This document shows, piece after piece, positions 33,360 to 44,009 of a stretch of DNA of 60,479 bases. Both the position numbers and the translations under genes were made by a program. The notes under the pieces were generated by a model that saw only the letters and a program-made list of their open reading frames with translations, ran no database searches and was not told the origin of the DNA. How positions within the stretch are numbered: position 1 is the first letter of the stretch; every line of letters starts with the position of its first letter. The DNA is from Gammaproteobacteria bacterium (lineage in GTDB: Bacteria > Pseudomonadota > Gammaproteobacteria > Pseudomonadales > Pseudomonadaceae): the NCBI GenBank assembly GCA_018826895.1, contig JAHJYA010000013.1, positions 1 through 60,479 on the forward strand. The letters run 5' to 3'.

Positions 33360-34961
33360 TCAGTTGAAGCGTTCACGCAATGACTGCTTGTGCACCTTAC
33401 CTGTTGCCCCCAGCGGCATCTGCTCAATCACCTCAAGGCGATCCGGCAGCCACCAACTGGGAACATGGTTCTGCAGATGCTCACGTATGCTGCCCAGGTC
33501 AATTTCACAGCCACTTTTCAAAGTAAGAATCAGCAACGGACGCTCAGACCATTTGGCATCAGGTATACCAATTACAGCCGCCTGCGCGACCGCAGCATGA
33601 CTCTGCGCGGCAAGCTCCAGCTCCAGGGAGCTGATCCATTCCCCCCCTGACTTGATCACATCTTTCGAGCGATCAGTGAGCTTGAGAAAGCCACGGTGAT
33701 CTATATGAGCAATATCACCCGTAGCAAACCAGCCGTCGGTCGTACATGCCGACTCAGCCTGTTTGAAGTATTGACCGGCAACCCAGTGACCACGAACGTG
33801 CAAGTGCCCGGCACTAGTGCCGTCCCAGTTAAGGGCCTGGCCATTGTCATTGACGAGACGCAGATCCACGCCCCATATACCTCGGCCTTGCTTGAGCTTT
33901 TCTTGTTCGAAGTGCTTAGCGCCAAGTCTTCCAGAATCTGGCAAAGGCCTGTTCACTACGCCGATGGGACTCAGCTCGGTCATCCCCCAGGCCTGCAGCA
34001 CTGTAACGCCCATGGCCTCGAAGCGTTGCAGTAACGTCTTGTCCAGCGCTGCGCCACCGATAAAAACCTCGCGCAGGTCGTCAAGTTTCAGCTGCCGCTC
34101 ATCCAGGTAGTTCAGTACGCTCTGCCAGATGGTGGGAACGCCGAGTGCCAGGGTTACTTTTTCCATCAGCATCAGCTTGTAAAGGCTCGCACCATCCAGG
34201 CCGTTGCCTGGCATAACCAGCTTGGCCCCGGTCAGCAGTGCCGCGTACGGCATCCCCCATGCATTGACGTGAAACATCGGCACTACAGGCATCACCACCG
34301 AATGCGCCGAGAGCGCAGCGCAATCAGGTAATGCGGAAACAAGTGCATGCAGTACGGTTGAACGATGACTGTAGAGCACGCCCTTGGGGTTGCCTGTGGT
34401 TCCCGAGGTGTAACACAGCGAACAGGCGGCCCGCTCGTCCAACTCCGGCCAAACCAATTCATCACTCTGGGCGCTCAGCAGTTCCTCATAAGCCAAACAT
34501 CCTTCAAGCATGGCCTTGGCAGTCTCCGCCTCGGTACCTAGCGCAACCCAGCGCATCAGCCCCGCTCGCGCACCAGCAAGCTTTGCCACCAGGGGGGACA
34601 GATCGATATCAAAGAACAGTAGCGTGTCTTCGGCATGCTCGATGATGTAACTGAGCTGATCCGTGTGTAGGCGCGGGTTGAGTGTGTGACAAACAGCGCC
34701 AATACCCGCGCAGGCATAGTAGAGCTCAAGATGACGGTGGGTATTCCAGGCCAGCGTCGCCACCCGATCACCCGGCTTGACGCCGAGCGCCAACAGGGTA
34801 TTGGCCAATTGCCGAGTACGCCGTGCCAACTCCTTATAACGGTGGTAAACAACGCCACCATTACTGAGCCGGCTTACAACCTGCTGCTCGGGGTGAAAGC
34901 GTTCGGCATGCTCAAGAAGGCTGCCGACCAACAGGGGTTTTTCCATCATCAAACCAAGCAT
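33360..34961 (-). CDS. AMP-forming acyl-CoA synthetase
   Basis: A 533-residue adenylate-forming ligase, activating a carboxylate as acyl-AMP then acyl-CoA. Motifs are YTSGTTGNPKGVLYSHRS (AMP-binding), QAWGMTELSPIG, WFATGDIAHID and the C-terminal Lys in LGATGKVHKQSLRER. Length matches medium/long-chain fatty-acid-CoA ligases. GGAG precedes the ATG at 34961. It is the step following alcohol and aldehyde oxidation by the neighbours, so the substrate should be the acid they make. Confidence 0.92.
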   Translation of the reverse strand: MLGLMMEKPLLVGSLLEHAERFHPEQQVVSRLSNGGVVYHRYKELARRTRQLANTLLALGVKPGDRVATLAWNTHRHLELYYACAGIGAVCHTLNPRLHTDQLSYIIEHAEDTLLFFDIDLSPLVAKLAGARAGLMRWVALGTEAETAKAMLEGCLAYEELLSAQSDELVWPELDERAACSLCYTSGTTGNPKGVLYSHRSTVLHALVSALPDCAALSAHSVVMPVVPMFHVNAWGMPYAALLTGAKLVMPGNGLDGASLYKLMLMEKVTLALGVPTIWQSVLNYLDERQLKLDDLREVFIGGAALDKTLLQRFEAMGVTVLQAWGMTELSPIGVVNRPLPDSGRLGAKHFEQEKLKQGRGIWGVDLRLVNDNGQALNWDGTSAGHLHVRGHWVAGQYFKQAESACTTDGWFATGDIAHIDHRGFLKLTDRSKDVIKSGGEWISSLELELAAQSHAAVAQAAVIGIPDAKWSERPLLILTLKSGCEIDLGSIREHLQNHVPSWWLPDRLEVIEQMPLGATGKVHKQSLRERFN

Positions 34962-35003
34962 CTTATTGTTCTCCGCTCGTGCTCAATTTTTGTAGGTTCT
35001 GGC

Positions 35004-36140
35004 TTAGCCAAGAACCTCTATAAACAGCCGCTGATAATCGTCAGGGCTGACTTTTCTGGGGTTGGTCATGCTATTGAGATCGACCATGGCATGCTCGGCC
35101 AAGCCCTCTAGGTGGGCATCGCAGACGCCCATTTGTCGGAGATTGGCTGGCAGCCCCAGGCGCTGATTGAGGTCGCAGATAAAGTCGGCCAAATCAGCAG
35201 TGGCCGAGAGTCCCATTGCCCGCTTGAGCCGCAGGTATTTGTTGCCAACATGGGCATGGTTGAAGCGCAGAATGGCAGGCAGCATCACCGCGTTGAGCGT
35301 GCCGTGATGCAGATTGAGCTCATGAATACGGCCAACGGCATGACTCATCGCATGCACGGCACCGAGCCCTTTGATAAAGGCCAGCGCGCCCTCCGTGGAG
35401 GCCATCATCATGTGCCAGCGGGCATCAGCATCCTGACCGTCCTGCACCGCACGTAACAGGTGCCCCTCGCCGATAGCCCGTTCCAACCCATCCAGGCCGA
35501 CCGCTTCTGCGGGTGGATTGATCACAGGCGAGAGCACTGCCTCGATGCAGTGAGTTACAGCATCCATGCCAGTAGCGGCGGTGAGGCCAGCCGGCAGGCC
35601 AAGGGTTAACTGCGGGTCGCAGATCGCCAAACGCGGCAGCAGCAAATCACTGACAAATGTCAACTTGCGCCCGTCTTCACAGATGATCACGCTGGCCACG
35701 CTGGCTTCCGAGCCAGTACCTGCCGTAGTGGGAATAGCAATCAGCGGGGCAACGTCACGAATTTTGTTCTTGCCGCCTTCGGTAGCTGCGTATTGCGCCA
35801 ACGGCCCCGGCTGGCGAGCCAGCAACGCCACGGCCTTGCCCAAATCCATGGGCGAGCCACCGCCGATACAGATGACGCTGTCACAACCCGCGCTGCGGTA
35901 AACCTCCAGCGCGTGCAGCACGGCTGCCTCGGTGGGGTTTGCCGGCACATCACTGAACAGCACAAAGGGCACCTCAGCCGGGAACTGCTCGCGCAGCGCC
36001 TGCAGAATCGGCCCCTTGGCCAAGTTGGGCCCGCTGACAATCAGTGGCCGCTGCATATTCAGCCGCTGCATGCCCTTGCCTAGGTGCTTGAGCGCACCGT
36101 GGTCGAACTGGATTTGCGTCAGATAGCTCAGCATTGCCAT
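35004..36140 (-). CDS. iron-containing alcohol dehydrogenase
   Basis: A 378-residue NAD(P)-dependent group III alcohol dehydrogenase. Motifs include ICIGGGSPMDLGKAVALLA (cofactor), AIPTTAGTGSEASVASVI and the metal histidines in GAVHAMSHAVGRIHELNLHH. It lies 11 bp from the SRPBCC gene and 42 bp before the acyl-CoA ligase, so these are one transcript. It would oxidise an alcohol to the aldehyde used by the divergent ExaC-like enzyme. Confidence 0.92.
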   Translation of the reverse strand: MAMLSYLTQIQFDHGALKHLGKGMQRLNMQRPLIVSGPNLAKGPILQALREQFPAEVPFVLFSDVPANPTEAAVLHALEVYRSAGCDSVICIGGGSPMDLGKAVALLARQPGPLAQYAATEGGKNKIRDVAPLIAIPTTAGTGSEASVASVIICEDGRKLTFVSDLLLPRLAICDPQLTLGLPAGLTAATGMDAVTHCIEAVLSPVINPPAEAVGLDGLERAIGEGHLLRAVQDGQDADARWHMMMASTEGALAFIKGLGAVHAMSHAVGRIHELNLHHGTLNAVMLPAILRFNHAHVGNKYLRLKRAMGLSATADLADFICDLNQRLGLPANLRQMGVCDAHLEGLAEHAMVDLNSMTNPRKVSPDDYQRLFIEVLG

Positions 36141-36151
36141 TGAGGTGCTCC

Positions 36152-36571
36152 TTACGAAATACCGAGATCGGTTTTGGCCGTACTGATCAGCGCGCGATAG
36201 ACATTGCCGAGCATGCGATTGGCTTTTTCTTCGCTGACACCACTCGGTTCGTACTCGGCCATAAAGACCACCTGACAGGTGTGCTCATCCCCGCTGATCT
36301 GCAGGCTTGCCTGGTAATGCGCCAACGGCATCGGCCCGGGCTCGGTCATGGCATAGGTCAGCGTGAAAGCCGCCTCATCACGCACATCCAGACGCTCAAC
36401 CAGCACCTTCCCGCCGGGCATGTGCAGGTGCCGGCAACTGCCAACCCCCTCGCCCACCATCTCTACCCGCTCCGCCAGGCCGGCGCGCGCAATGGCGGCG
36501 AAATCACGCATTACTTGCCAGGCTTGGTGGGCGCTCGCCTCCAAGGTTTCGCTATAGCTGAAGTGCAACAT
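36152..36571 (-). CDS. SRPBCC-family protein
   Basis: A 139-residue START-like protein (MLHFSYSETLEASAHQAWQV, then DFAAIARAGLAERVEMVGEG) with no signal peptide. The fold makes a hydrophobic pocket that binds lipids, polyketides or aromatic ligands. First gene of the minus-strand operon, 11 bp before the alcohol dehydrogenase. It could carry the hydrophobic substrate. Exact role unknown. Confidence 0.8.
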   Translation of the reverse strand: MLHFSYSETLEASAHQAWQVMRDFAAIARAGLAERVEMVGEGVGSCRHLHMPGGKVLVERLDVRDEAAFTLTYAMTEPGPMPLAHYQASLQISGDEHTCQVVFMAEYEPSGVSEEKANRMLGNVYRALISTAKTDLGIS

Positions 36572-36589
36572 TGGACAATCTCCTTAACA

Positions 36590-36702
36590 GGTGTTTATTT
36601 TTGTACACCGTTATTTTCGTCCGCGCAAGATCAATATCTATTGAGTACATTCAGCTATAAGCATAATTATCGGCTGAGCTATGGACATACAAACTAAACA
36701 CC
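36590..36702. promoter_or_regulatory. inverted 12-bp repeats in the divergent promoter
   Basis: GGTGTTTATTTT (36590-36601) and AAACTAAACACC (36691-36702) are inverted copies with one mismatch, about 90 bp apart, between the two divergent operons. They fit paired AraC-type half-sites for the regulator at 32272. Confidence 0.45.
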
Positions 36703-36810
36703 AGTTAAGTTAATTGAAAGCCCAGCACACCGAGCGCCCGAACGCGCCCAGGGCCAGCCCGGCGGTAGCGCCCAGACCGCCTGATACGGACAAGAACGAA
36801 GGTGACCCAG

Positions 36811-38331
<1,521 letters not shown>

Positions 38332-38405
38332 ATCGTCGCCCAGACCAGGCCTCGCACCCATACACAGATCATCACGACTACAAAAGTCATAGTGGGAGAC
38401 ACATC

Positions 38406-40001
38406 ATGGAAACAGTCGGCAACGCTTATCGTAAAGCTGTAGGCATCTCGGGCGAGTTTGACGCCATCATCATCGGCTCGGGCATGGGCGGCCTCAGCGT
38501 TGCGTCAGTTCTGGCCCAGCAAAACAAACGCGTGCTGCTGCTGGAACAGAACAACGTGATTGGCGGCATGACGCAGGCCTACTCGCGTAATGGCTATCGC
38601 TGGACAGTCGGCATGCACTACATCGGAGAAGTGGGCACCCCCCAAGCAGCGGGCTGGAAGCTGTTCAACTATGTCACCGGCGGCGGCCTGCAGTGGATGC
38701 CCATGCCCAGCATCTTCAACCGCATGGCCATTGGCGACAAACACTACGAAATACCAGCCGGTGCCGAGGCCTATAGCAATCTGCTCAAGGAGCACTTCCC
38801 CCACGAAGCCGAGGGCATTGATCAATACATGGCCCTGATCGGCAAGGCCGCGAAAAGCTCGGCCGGCTACTTCGCACAGAAAGCCATGCCGAGTGAAGCG
38901 GCGGATGCTGCTTACGACGCCATGTGCAGCACCTTCCACAGCTATTCGGACCGCCTCACTATCGATGTGCTGTCCGAGCTGATCAGCGACCCGGAACTGA
39001 TTGCGGTGATCTGCGCTAACTGGGGCGATTACAGCCTAGAGCCGACCCGCAGTTCCTTTGCCATGCACTGCATGCTGGCGAAACACTACATGAACGGTGC
39101 CCACTACCCGGTTGGCGGCGGCATGGCCTTCTCCAAGCTGATGGCGCCGATTATCGAGCAGGCTGGCGGGGTGCTGCTGCACAGCGCCGAGGTCAGCGAA
39201 ATTCTGGTTGAAAATGGCATTGCCCAGGGCGTGCGCCTGAGTTCGGACGAAGAAGTTCGCTGCCCGGTGATCATCAGCAACGCCGGTGTGCAAAACACCT
39301 TCGCGCGTTTGCTGCCCGCGCCGGTCAGCAGCCGGGCAGGCCTTGATCAGCTGCTGGAAAAGGTCACCGACACCTATGCCGTGGTCGGCATCAATATCGG
39401 CTTCAACCAATCGGCAGAGGCGCTGGGTTTCACCCCGGCGAATATCTGGTCACACCCAACTAACGACCTACAAGCCAACCTGGACGCGCACCGCAAAGAC
39501 TTCAACGCGCCGTTCCCTTGGACCTTTATCACCTTCCCGTCCACTAAAGACGCGTCCTGGGATCAGGACTTCCCCAATAAAGCCACAGTCGAGATGTACG
39601 CCTACACCAACTATGAGCACTTCAAGCAGTGGGCAGGCACACGCTGGATGAAGCGCGGCGATGACTATCTGGCACTGAAAGAGAACATCCGCGAACGCCT
39701 ACTGGAGGAGCTCTTCCACCATGCTCCGCAAGCCCGCGAAGCACTGGACTATGTCGAAGTCTCCACGCCACTGAGCTACGAAACCTTTGCCAAACGTGAG
39801 CGCGGCGGCTTTATGGGCATCGAATCGTCACCGCAACGCTTCCAACAAAAATGGTTGCGGGCACAGACACCTATCAAGGGGCTGTATATCACCGGCCAGG
39901 ACCTGGCCACCGATGGCGTGATCGGCGCATTGGTCGGCGGTGTGCTCTGTGCATCGGCGGTGGTCGGCAAAGACTTGATGAGTCAAATCAGGGCGTCGTA
40001 A
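38406..40001 (+). CDS. FAD-dependent oxidoreductase, CrtI/retinol-saturase type
   Basis: A 531-residue flavoprotein starting at the ATG at 38406 with GGGAG upstream. The dinucleotide motif is DAIIIGSGMGGLSVASVLAQ, with VLLLEQNNVIGGMTQAY after it; the C-terminal FAD signature is YITGQDLATDGVIGALVGG. This is the phytoene desaturase/all-trans-retinol 13,14-reductase superfamily, acting on isoprenoid or long conjugated chains. No carotenoid genes are present, so it may saturate or desaturate a terpenoid or lipid alcohol handled by this cluster. Same operon as the aldehyde dehydrogenase (74 bp apart). Confidence 0.85.
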   Translation: METVGNAYRKAVGISGEFDAIIIGSGMGGLSVASVLAQQNKRVLLLEQNNVIGGMTQAYSRNGYRWTVGMHYIGEVGTPQAAGWKLFNYVTGGGLQWMPMPSIFNRMAIGDKHYEIPAGAEAYSNLLKEHFPHEAEGIDQYMALIGKAAKSSAGYFAQKAMPSEAADAAYDAMCSTFHSYSDRLTIDVLSELISDPELIAVICANWGDYSLEPTRSSFAMHCMLAKHYMNGAHYPVGGGMAFSKLMAPIIEQAGGVLLHSAEVSEILVENGIAQGVRLSSDEEVRCPVIISNAGVQNTFARLLPAPVSSRAGLDQLLEKVTDTYAVVGINIGFNQSAEALGFTPANIWSHPTNDLQANLDAHRKDFNAPFPWTFITFPSTKDASWDQDFPNKATVEMYAYTNYEHFKQWAGTRWMKRGDDYLALKENIRERLLEELFHHAPQAREALDYVEVSTPLSYETFAKRERGGFMGIESSPQRFQQKWLRAQTPIKGLYITGQDLATDGVIGALVGGVLCASAVVGKDLMSQIRAS

Positions 40002-40166
40002 GTACATGGCTAGCACCGCGATGCAGTGCTGACGATCAGTGCCAAGGTAAGGGGCAGTGCTTGTAACGTCGTTGAGCGACTGCAAGCAACGCCTCCTTAC
40101 CGCAGAATCTAGGCGAGATCAGCTGCCTAGATTGGGCACTAATGTGATTAGTGGAGATTCAGCAGC

Positions 40167-40964
40167 ATGCACAGTGAATTAATCGTTTCCGGCATTCAGG
40201 TATACATCGATGGAGACGGCCCCGACACCCTCGTGATGCTGCACGGCTGGCCGGACACCCATGAGATATGGGAACAGCAGGTTCAGCATTTCAAGCACAC
40301 CCACCGGTGCGTGAGATTTACCTTGCCGGGCTTCGACGATCCTGGCACGCGGGGCTTCTCCGCCAGCGAAGTAGTGGCGCTGATTCTTGTCGTGGTGAAT
40401 GAAGTAAGCCCAAACAGCAAAGTTACGTTGATGCTGCATGACTGGGGCTGCCTGTTCGGTGTTCACTTCGCTGCCCTTCACTCACATAAAGTGGCACGAG
40501 TCATTGCCGTCGACGTAGGTGATGTAAGCTCGCCGGCATTTGCACATGGGCTGAGCCTGCGTGGCAAATTGATGATATTCGCGTACCAGGTGCCACTAGC
40601 ATTAACGTGGTACATGAAGGGCCCGTTGGGAAACTACCTAGCGCGGGCGATAGCAAAGTTTCTGCGCTGTACGGCTGATGAAGCCACTATCCATACGGGC
40701 ATGAGCTATCCCTATGCAATGCGCTGGTTAGGTGCACTCGGTGGACTGAAGGTGCTGGCTGGCCCCGCGCAACTACAATGCCCGATCTTTTATGCATACG
40801 GACGCAACAAGCCACTCCAGTTCCAATCCGAGGCCTGGTTGCAACAATTGGGCGTGACGGCGGGCTGCAAAGTCGAGGCCTTCAAGTCGTCCCACTGGGT
40901 GATGGTGGACCGTGCAGAGCAGTTTAATAGCGCTGTTTCGCAATGGCTGGCACTGAAGGCTTGA
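40167..40964 (+). CDS. alpha/beta-hydrolase with Asp nucleophile
   Basis: A 265-residue soluble hydrolase. LHGWPDTHEIW is the oxyanion region. The nucleophile elbow reads LMLHDWGCLFG, so the nucleophile is Asp, as in epoxide hydrolases and haloalkane dehalogenases, and the His is in SSHWVMVDRA. The usual acid position reads GRNKP, without Asp, so another residue may serve. It is 165 bp after the FAD enzyme on the same strand. Hydrolysis of an epoxide or ester intermediate is possible. Confidence 0.82.
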   Translation: MHSELIVSGIQVYIDGDGPDTLVMLHGWPDTHEIWEQQVQHFKHTHRCVRFTLPGFDDPGTRGFSASEVVALILVVVNEVSPNSKVTLMLHDWGCLFGVHFAALHSHKVARVIAVDVGDVSSPAFAHGLSLRGKLMIFAYQVPLALTWYMKGPLGNYLARAIAKFLRCTADEATIHTGMSYPYAMRWLGALGGLKVLAGPAQLQCPIFYAYGRNKPLQFQSEAWLQQLGVTAGCKVEAFKSSHWVMVDRAEQFNSAVSQWLALKA

Positions 40965-40987
40965 TAGCAAATGCCCGGACTACTGAG

Positions 40988-41944
40988 TCATCGGGCTGAT
41001 CTGCTGGAAGCCTGACGCTGTTCTTCTCGGCCAGTCAGCAGCTCAACAAAGGCGCGGACTTTCGCCGGGCGAAAGCGAGCAGCCGGGAAGACGGCGTGGA
41101 TACCGCCGCTCGGGAGACGCCATTGCGGCAGCACCTGGATAAGACGCCCGCTGGCAAGGTCGTCAGCCACGACATAGTCCGGCAACACCGAGAGCCCCGC
41201 ACCCAGGCATACGGCCTCACGCACCGCGAGTGTGGCATCGAGAAAGATCGAAGCGTGCAGGCTCACGGTCTGACGCTCGTTCTCGTTCAGTGAGAAGGTC
41301 CAACGCAGCTGCTCGCGTAAGGCCGAGTTGGCCACGAATGGTAACCGGCCAATTTCTTGTGGCCGCGAGAGCCCTACCACTTGAGGCAACAGACTGGGGG
41401 CCGCAACGAGCAACTGTTGGAATGAGCCAATTTTTCGCGCCTGCTGGCCATTCTCAGCAAGCCAACCCACCCTGATCGCCAGCTCCAGATTGCCGGACAT
41501 CATATCCAGCGTCTGATCACTGAAGACTGCATCGACCTTGCAAGCGGGATAGCGCTGAGTGAATGCGGCGATGGCCGGCACTACAACTCCGACGCCATAG
41601 TCGAAGGGCGCAGTGAGGCGCAGCATGCCCGAGGGCTCCGATGCTGCTTCGCCCAACTCACCGAAGGCCTCCTCGGCCTCTCGCAAAATTCGCGCACAAC
41701 GCAGGTAGAACGCCTGCCCCACTTCAGTGGTTCGCACGCTGCGCGTGGTGCGCACCAACAGGGAGGTTTTGAACTCCCGCTCCAGCCGCGCCACCTGCTG
41801 GCTAACCACAGCCTTGGTAATACCCAGCCGCTCTGCTGCCGCCGTGAATGAACCGGTCTCCACCACGGTGGCGAAGTAAGTCAGGCGCCGCAGATTGCTG
41901 AAAGCGCCCAGGCCGGTTTCGTTTTTATTGTATGCATTTGACAT
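40988..41944 (-). CDS. LysR-family regulator
   Basis: A 318-residue LysR regulator (LTYFATVVETGSFTAAAERL; KAVVSQQVARLEREFKTSLL) with the usual effector domain (LELAIRVGWLAENGQQ). The ATG at 41944 or the ATG at 41953 could start it; GGAG lies too close to the first. It is divergent from the DsbA-like/MBL-like/SnoaL-like operon, separated by about 78 bp, and probably regulates it. Confidence 0.88.
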   Translation of the reverse strand: MSNAYNKNETGLGAFSNLRRLTYFATVVETGSFTAAAERLGITKAVVSQQVARLEREFKTSLLVRTTRSVRTTEVGQAFYLRCARILREAEEAFGELGEAASEPSGMLRLTAPFDYGVGVVVPAIAAFTQRYPACKVDAVFSDQTLDMMSGNLELAIRVGWLAENGQQARKIGSFQQLLVAAPSLLPQVVGLSRPQEIGRLPFVANSALREQLRWTFSLNENERQTVSLHASIFLDATLAVREAVCLGAGLSVLPDYVVADDLASGRLIQVLPQWRLPSGGIHAVFPAARFRPAKVRAFVELLTGREEQRQASSRSAR

Positions 41945-42022
41945 ACTCCGCATATATCGCGTGTGTATTTAATAGTCAATCAGCAGCGCCTACTCTAAGC
42001 CTCAAGAAACGGAGGCATCCCA

Positions 42023-42661
42023 ATGAGCAAGACCCTGCAGTATTTGTACGACCCGCTGTGTGGCTGGTGCTACGGCGCTATACCTGCGCTGACGCGGCTG
42101 CTCGACACTACAGGCATCCGCCTCGAACTGTTGCCCACGGGCTTGTTCGCAAACCATGGCGCACGCCCGATGGATGATGATTTCGCCGCATACGCCTGGT
42201 CAAACGACCAGCGTATCGCCACCCAGACAGGGCAGGATTTCAGTGAAGCTTATCGGCACTTGGTACTGGCTGATCGTCAGCAACGCTTCGACAGCGGCCC
42301 GGCCACTCTGGCGCTTAGCGCTGTGGCAGCGACGGCCCCGGCGCGGGAGTACGACGCGCTCAAGGCGATCCAGTTGGCGCGCTACGTGGACGGCCGCGAT
42401 GTCACCTCAGCCGCCTCACTCGTAGACATTCTGCAAGCGCTCGGCCTGAGCGAAGCCGCCGCATTGTTGGCCCATCCAGAGCCTGCGCTTGTCAGCCTCA
42501 ACAAGGCGCGCACAAGGCAAGCGCAGGAGTTGCTTCAGGCCTTTGCTGCCCGCGGCGTACCCACAATGATTCTCGACTCCGCCGGGCAACGCTCTGTGCT
42601 GAATAGCAGCGCCTTGTTTGCCAACCCAGAGGCGCTTATCGAGCAGCTCGTAGCCGTCTGA
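42023..42661 (+). CDS. DsbA-family (FrnE-like) protein
   Basis: A 212-residue thioredoxin-fold protein starting MSKTLQYLYDPLCGWCYGAI. The active-site motif is CGWC with the cis-Pro in RGVPTMILD. There is no signal peptide, so it is cytosolic, as for FrnE and 2-hydroxychromene isomerase-like members. A role in thiol-disulphide or glutathione-dependent chemistry is likely. First gene of a three-gene operon with the MBL-like protein 51 bp downstream. Confidence 0.85.
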   Translation: MSKTLQYLYDPLCGWCYGAIPALTRLLDTTGIRLELLPTGLFANHGARPMDDDFAAYAWSNDQRIATQTGQDFSEAYRHLVLADRQQRFDSGPATLALSAVAATAPAREYDALKAIQLARYVDGRDVTSAASLVDILQALGLSEAAALLAHPEPALVSLNKARTRQAQELLQAFAARGVPTMILDSAGQRSVLNSSALFANPEALIEQLVAV

Positions 42662-42712
42662 AACCATCCACCCCACTGTCAATTACGCTGTCAGCGCAGC
42701 AGGAGCACTTCC

Positions 42713-43609
42713 ATGACCACACGTCGCACTGTCATCAAAGCTGCCGCCACGCTCGGTGCCGCAGCCGCCGCTCTAAGCAAAGGCGCTTGGGCTGCCGGTA
42801 GCGGGCTGAGCTGGCGGCATTTCCCCGCAGGCGAGAACGGTTTCTTCCGCGCGCCGGTGCTGCTCTCTGGAACCCGTGACGCCGTGCTGATCGATGCCGG
42901 CTTTACCCTGTCCGACGGCCAGGCCATTGCCGAAGCCATCAAGGGCAGCGGCAAGCAATTGACGACGATCTACATCAGCCAGAGCGACCCTGATTACTAC
43001 TTCGGGCTCGCCCCCATCAAGGCCGCCTTCCCGGAAGCACGCGTAATCGCAGCACCCGCCACCCTGGCGGCTATCCAAGGCAATGTGGAAAAGAAACTTG
43101 CAGTCTGGGGCCCGCAACTAAAAGACAACGGCCCGCAAACCCTGGCCGACATCGTTATGCCTGAACCATTCGACGGCCAGGCACTGACGCTGGAAGAGCA
43201 TGCCATCGAGGTCATCAACGCCACGAACCTCGCCAACCGCCGCTACCTGTGGGTGCCCTCACTGAATGCCATTATCGGTGGCGTACTGGTGTTTGCCGAT
43301 GTGCATGTCTGGACTGCCGACACCGCTGGCGCTGAAGGCCGCGCCGCCTGGGCGCGTAACCTGGACGCCATGCTTGCGCGTAAGCCGTCCGTGGTCGTAC
43401 CCGGACATATGAAACCGGCCACAGTGACCGACGCATCGGCCATCCGCTATACCCGCGACTACCTCCTGGCGTTCGAAGAGGAGCTGGGCAAAGCAGCCGA
43501 CAGCACCGCGCTGATCGCCGCAATGACGGCGCGTTACCCGGATGCTGGCATGGGCGTTGCGTTGCAAATCGGTGCCAAAGTTGCAAAAGGCGAAATGGAG
43601 TGGGGGTAA
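42713..43609 (+). CDS. MBL-fold protein with degenerate metal motif, Tat-exported
   Basis: A 298-residue protein with a twin-arginine leader (TTRRTVIKAAATLGAAAAAL, cleavage near AWA). The fold follows metallo-beta-lactamase (VLLSGTRDAVLIDAGFTLSD; VVVPGHMKPATV), but where HxHxDH is expected the sequence is ISQSDPDYYFG: Gln for the first His, Asp for the second and Tyr for the last. The His of motif 3 also appears absent. Zinc binding in the classical way is unlikely; it may bind another metal or be non-catalytic. It ends 4 bp before the SnoaL-like gene. Confidence 0.82.
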   Translation: MTTRRTVIKAAATLGAAAAALSKGAWAAGSGLSWRHFPAGENGFFRAPVLLSGTRDAVLIDAGFTLSDGQAIAEAIKGSGKQLTTIYISQSDPDYYFGLAPIKAAFPEARVIAAPATLAAIQGNVEKKLAVWGPQLKDNGPQTLADIVMPEPFDGQALTLEEHAIEVINATNLANRRYLWVPSLNAIIGGVLVFADVHVWTADTAGAEGRAAWARNLDAMLARKPSVVVPGHMKPATVTDASAIRYTRDYLLAFEEELGKAADSTALIAAMTARYPDAGMGVALQIGAKVAKGEMEWG

Positions 43610-43613
43610 CGCG

Positions 43614-44009
43614 ATGAAAACTAATCTAGAGATCATCCAAGCGACCTATGAGGGCGCTTCGGCGGACAACGGCAAGCACCTGCTTGCCGCCCTCTCGCCG
43701 ACAGCCACTTGGACCGAGGCGGCGGGTTTTCCCTACGCAGGCACCTACACCGGGCCTGACGAAATTGTCGCCAAGGTATTCAGCCGGCTGGCGAACGAAT
43801 GGAAGGACTACCGCGCAACGGTCCACACCTACCTCGCAGACGGCGACCGGGTCGCGACCTTTGGCTTGTATTCCGGCACTTACCGCGCCACCGGCAAAGC
43901 CATGAGCGCCACCTTCGCGCATCTTTATCGCCTCAAAGACGGCAAGATTGTCAGCATGGAGCAGTATGTCGACAGTGCGATGGTGCTCCAGGCGATGCAG
44001 GGTGGATGA
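43614..44009 (+). CDS. SnoaL/NTF2-like protein
   Basis: A 131-residue cone-shaped-fold protein of the SnoaL/NTF2 family, start ATG 43614 (MKTNLEIIQATYEGASADNG) with GGGGG nearby. Hallmarks are LLAALSPTATWTEAAGFPYA, the Asp in GDRVATFGLYSGTYR and the C-terminal FAHLYRLKDGKIVSMEQYVD. Such proteins act as isomerases, cyclases or ligand binders. Last gene of the operon with the DsbA-like and MBL-like proteins; all three may serve one unknown detoxification step. Confidence 0.85.
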   Translation: MKTNLEIIQATYEGASADNGKHLLAALSPTATWTEAAGFPYAGTYTGPDEIVAKVFSRLANEWKDYRATVHTYLADGDRVATFGLYSGTYRATGKAMSATFAHLYRLKDGKIVSMEQYVDSAMVLQAMQGG

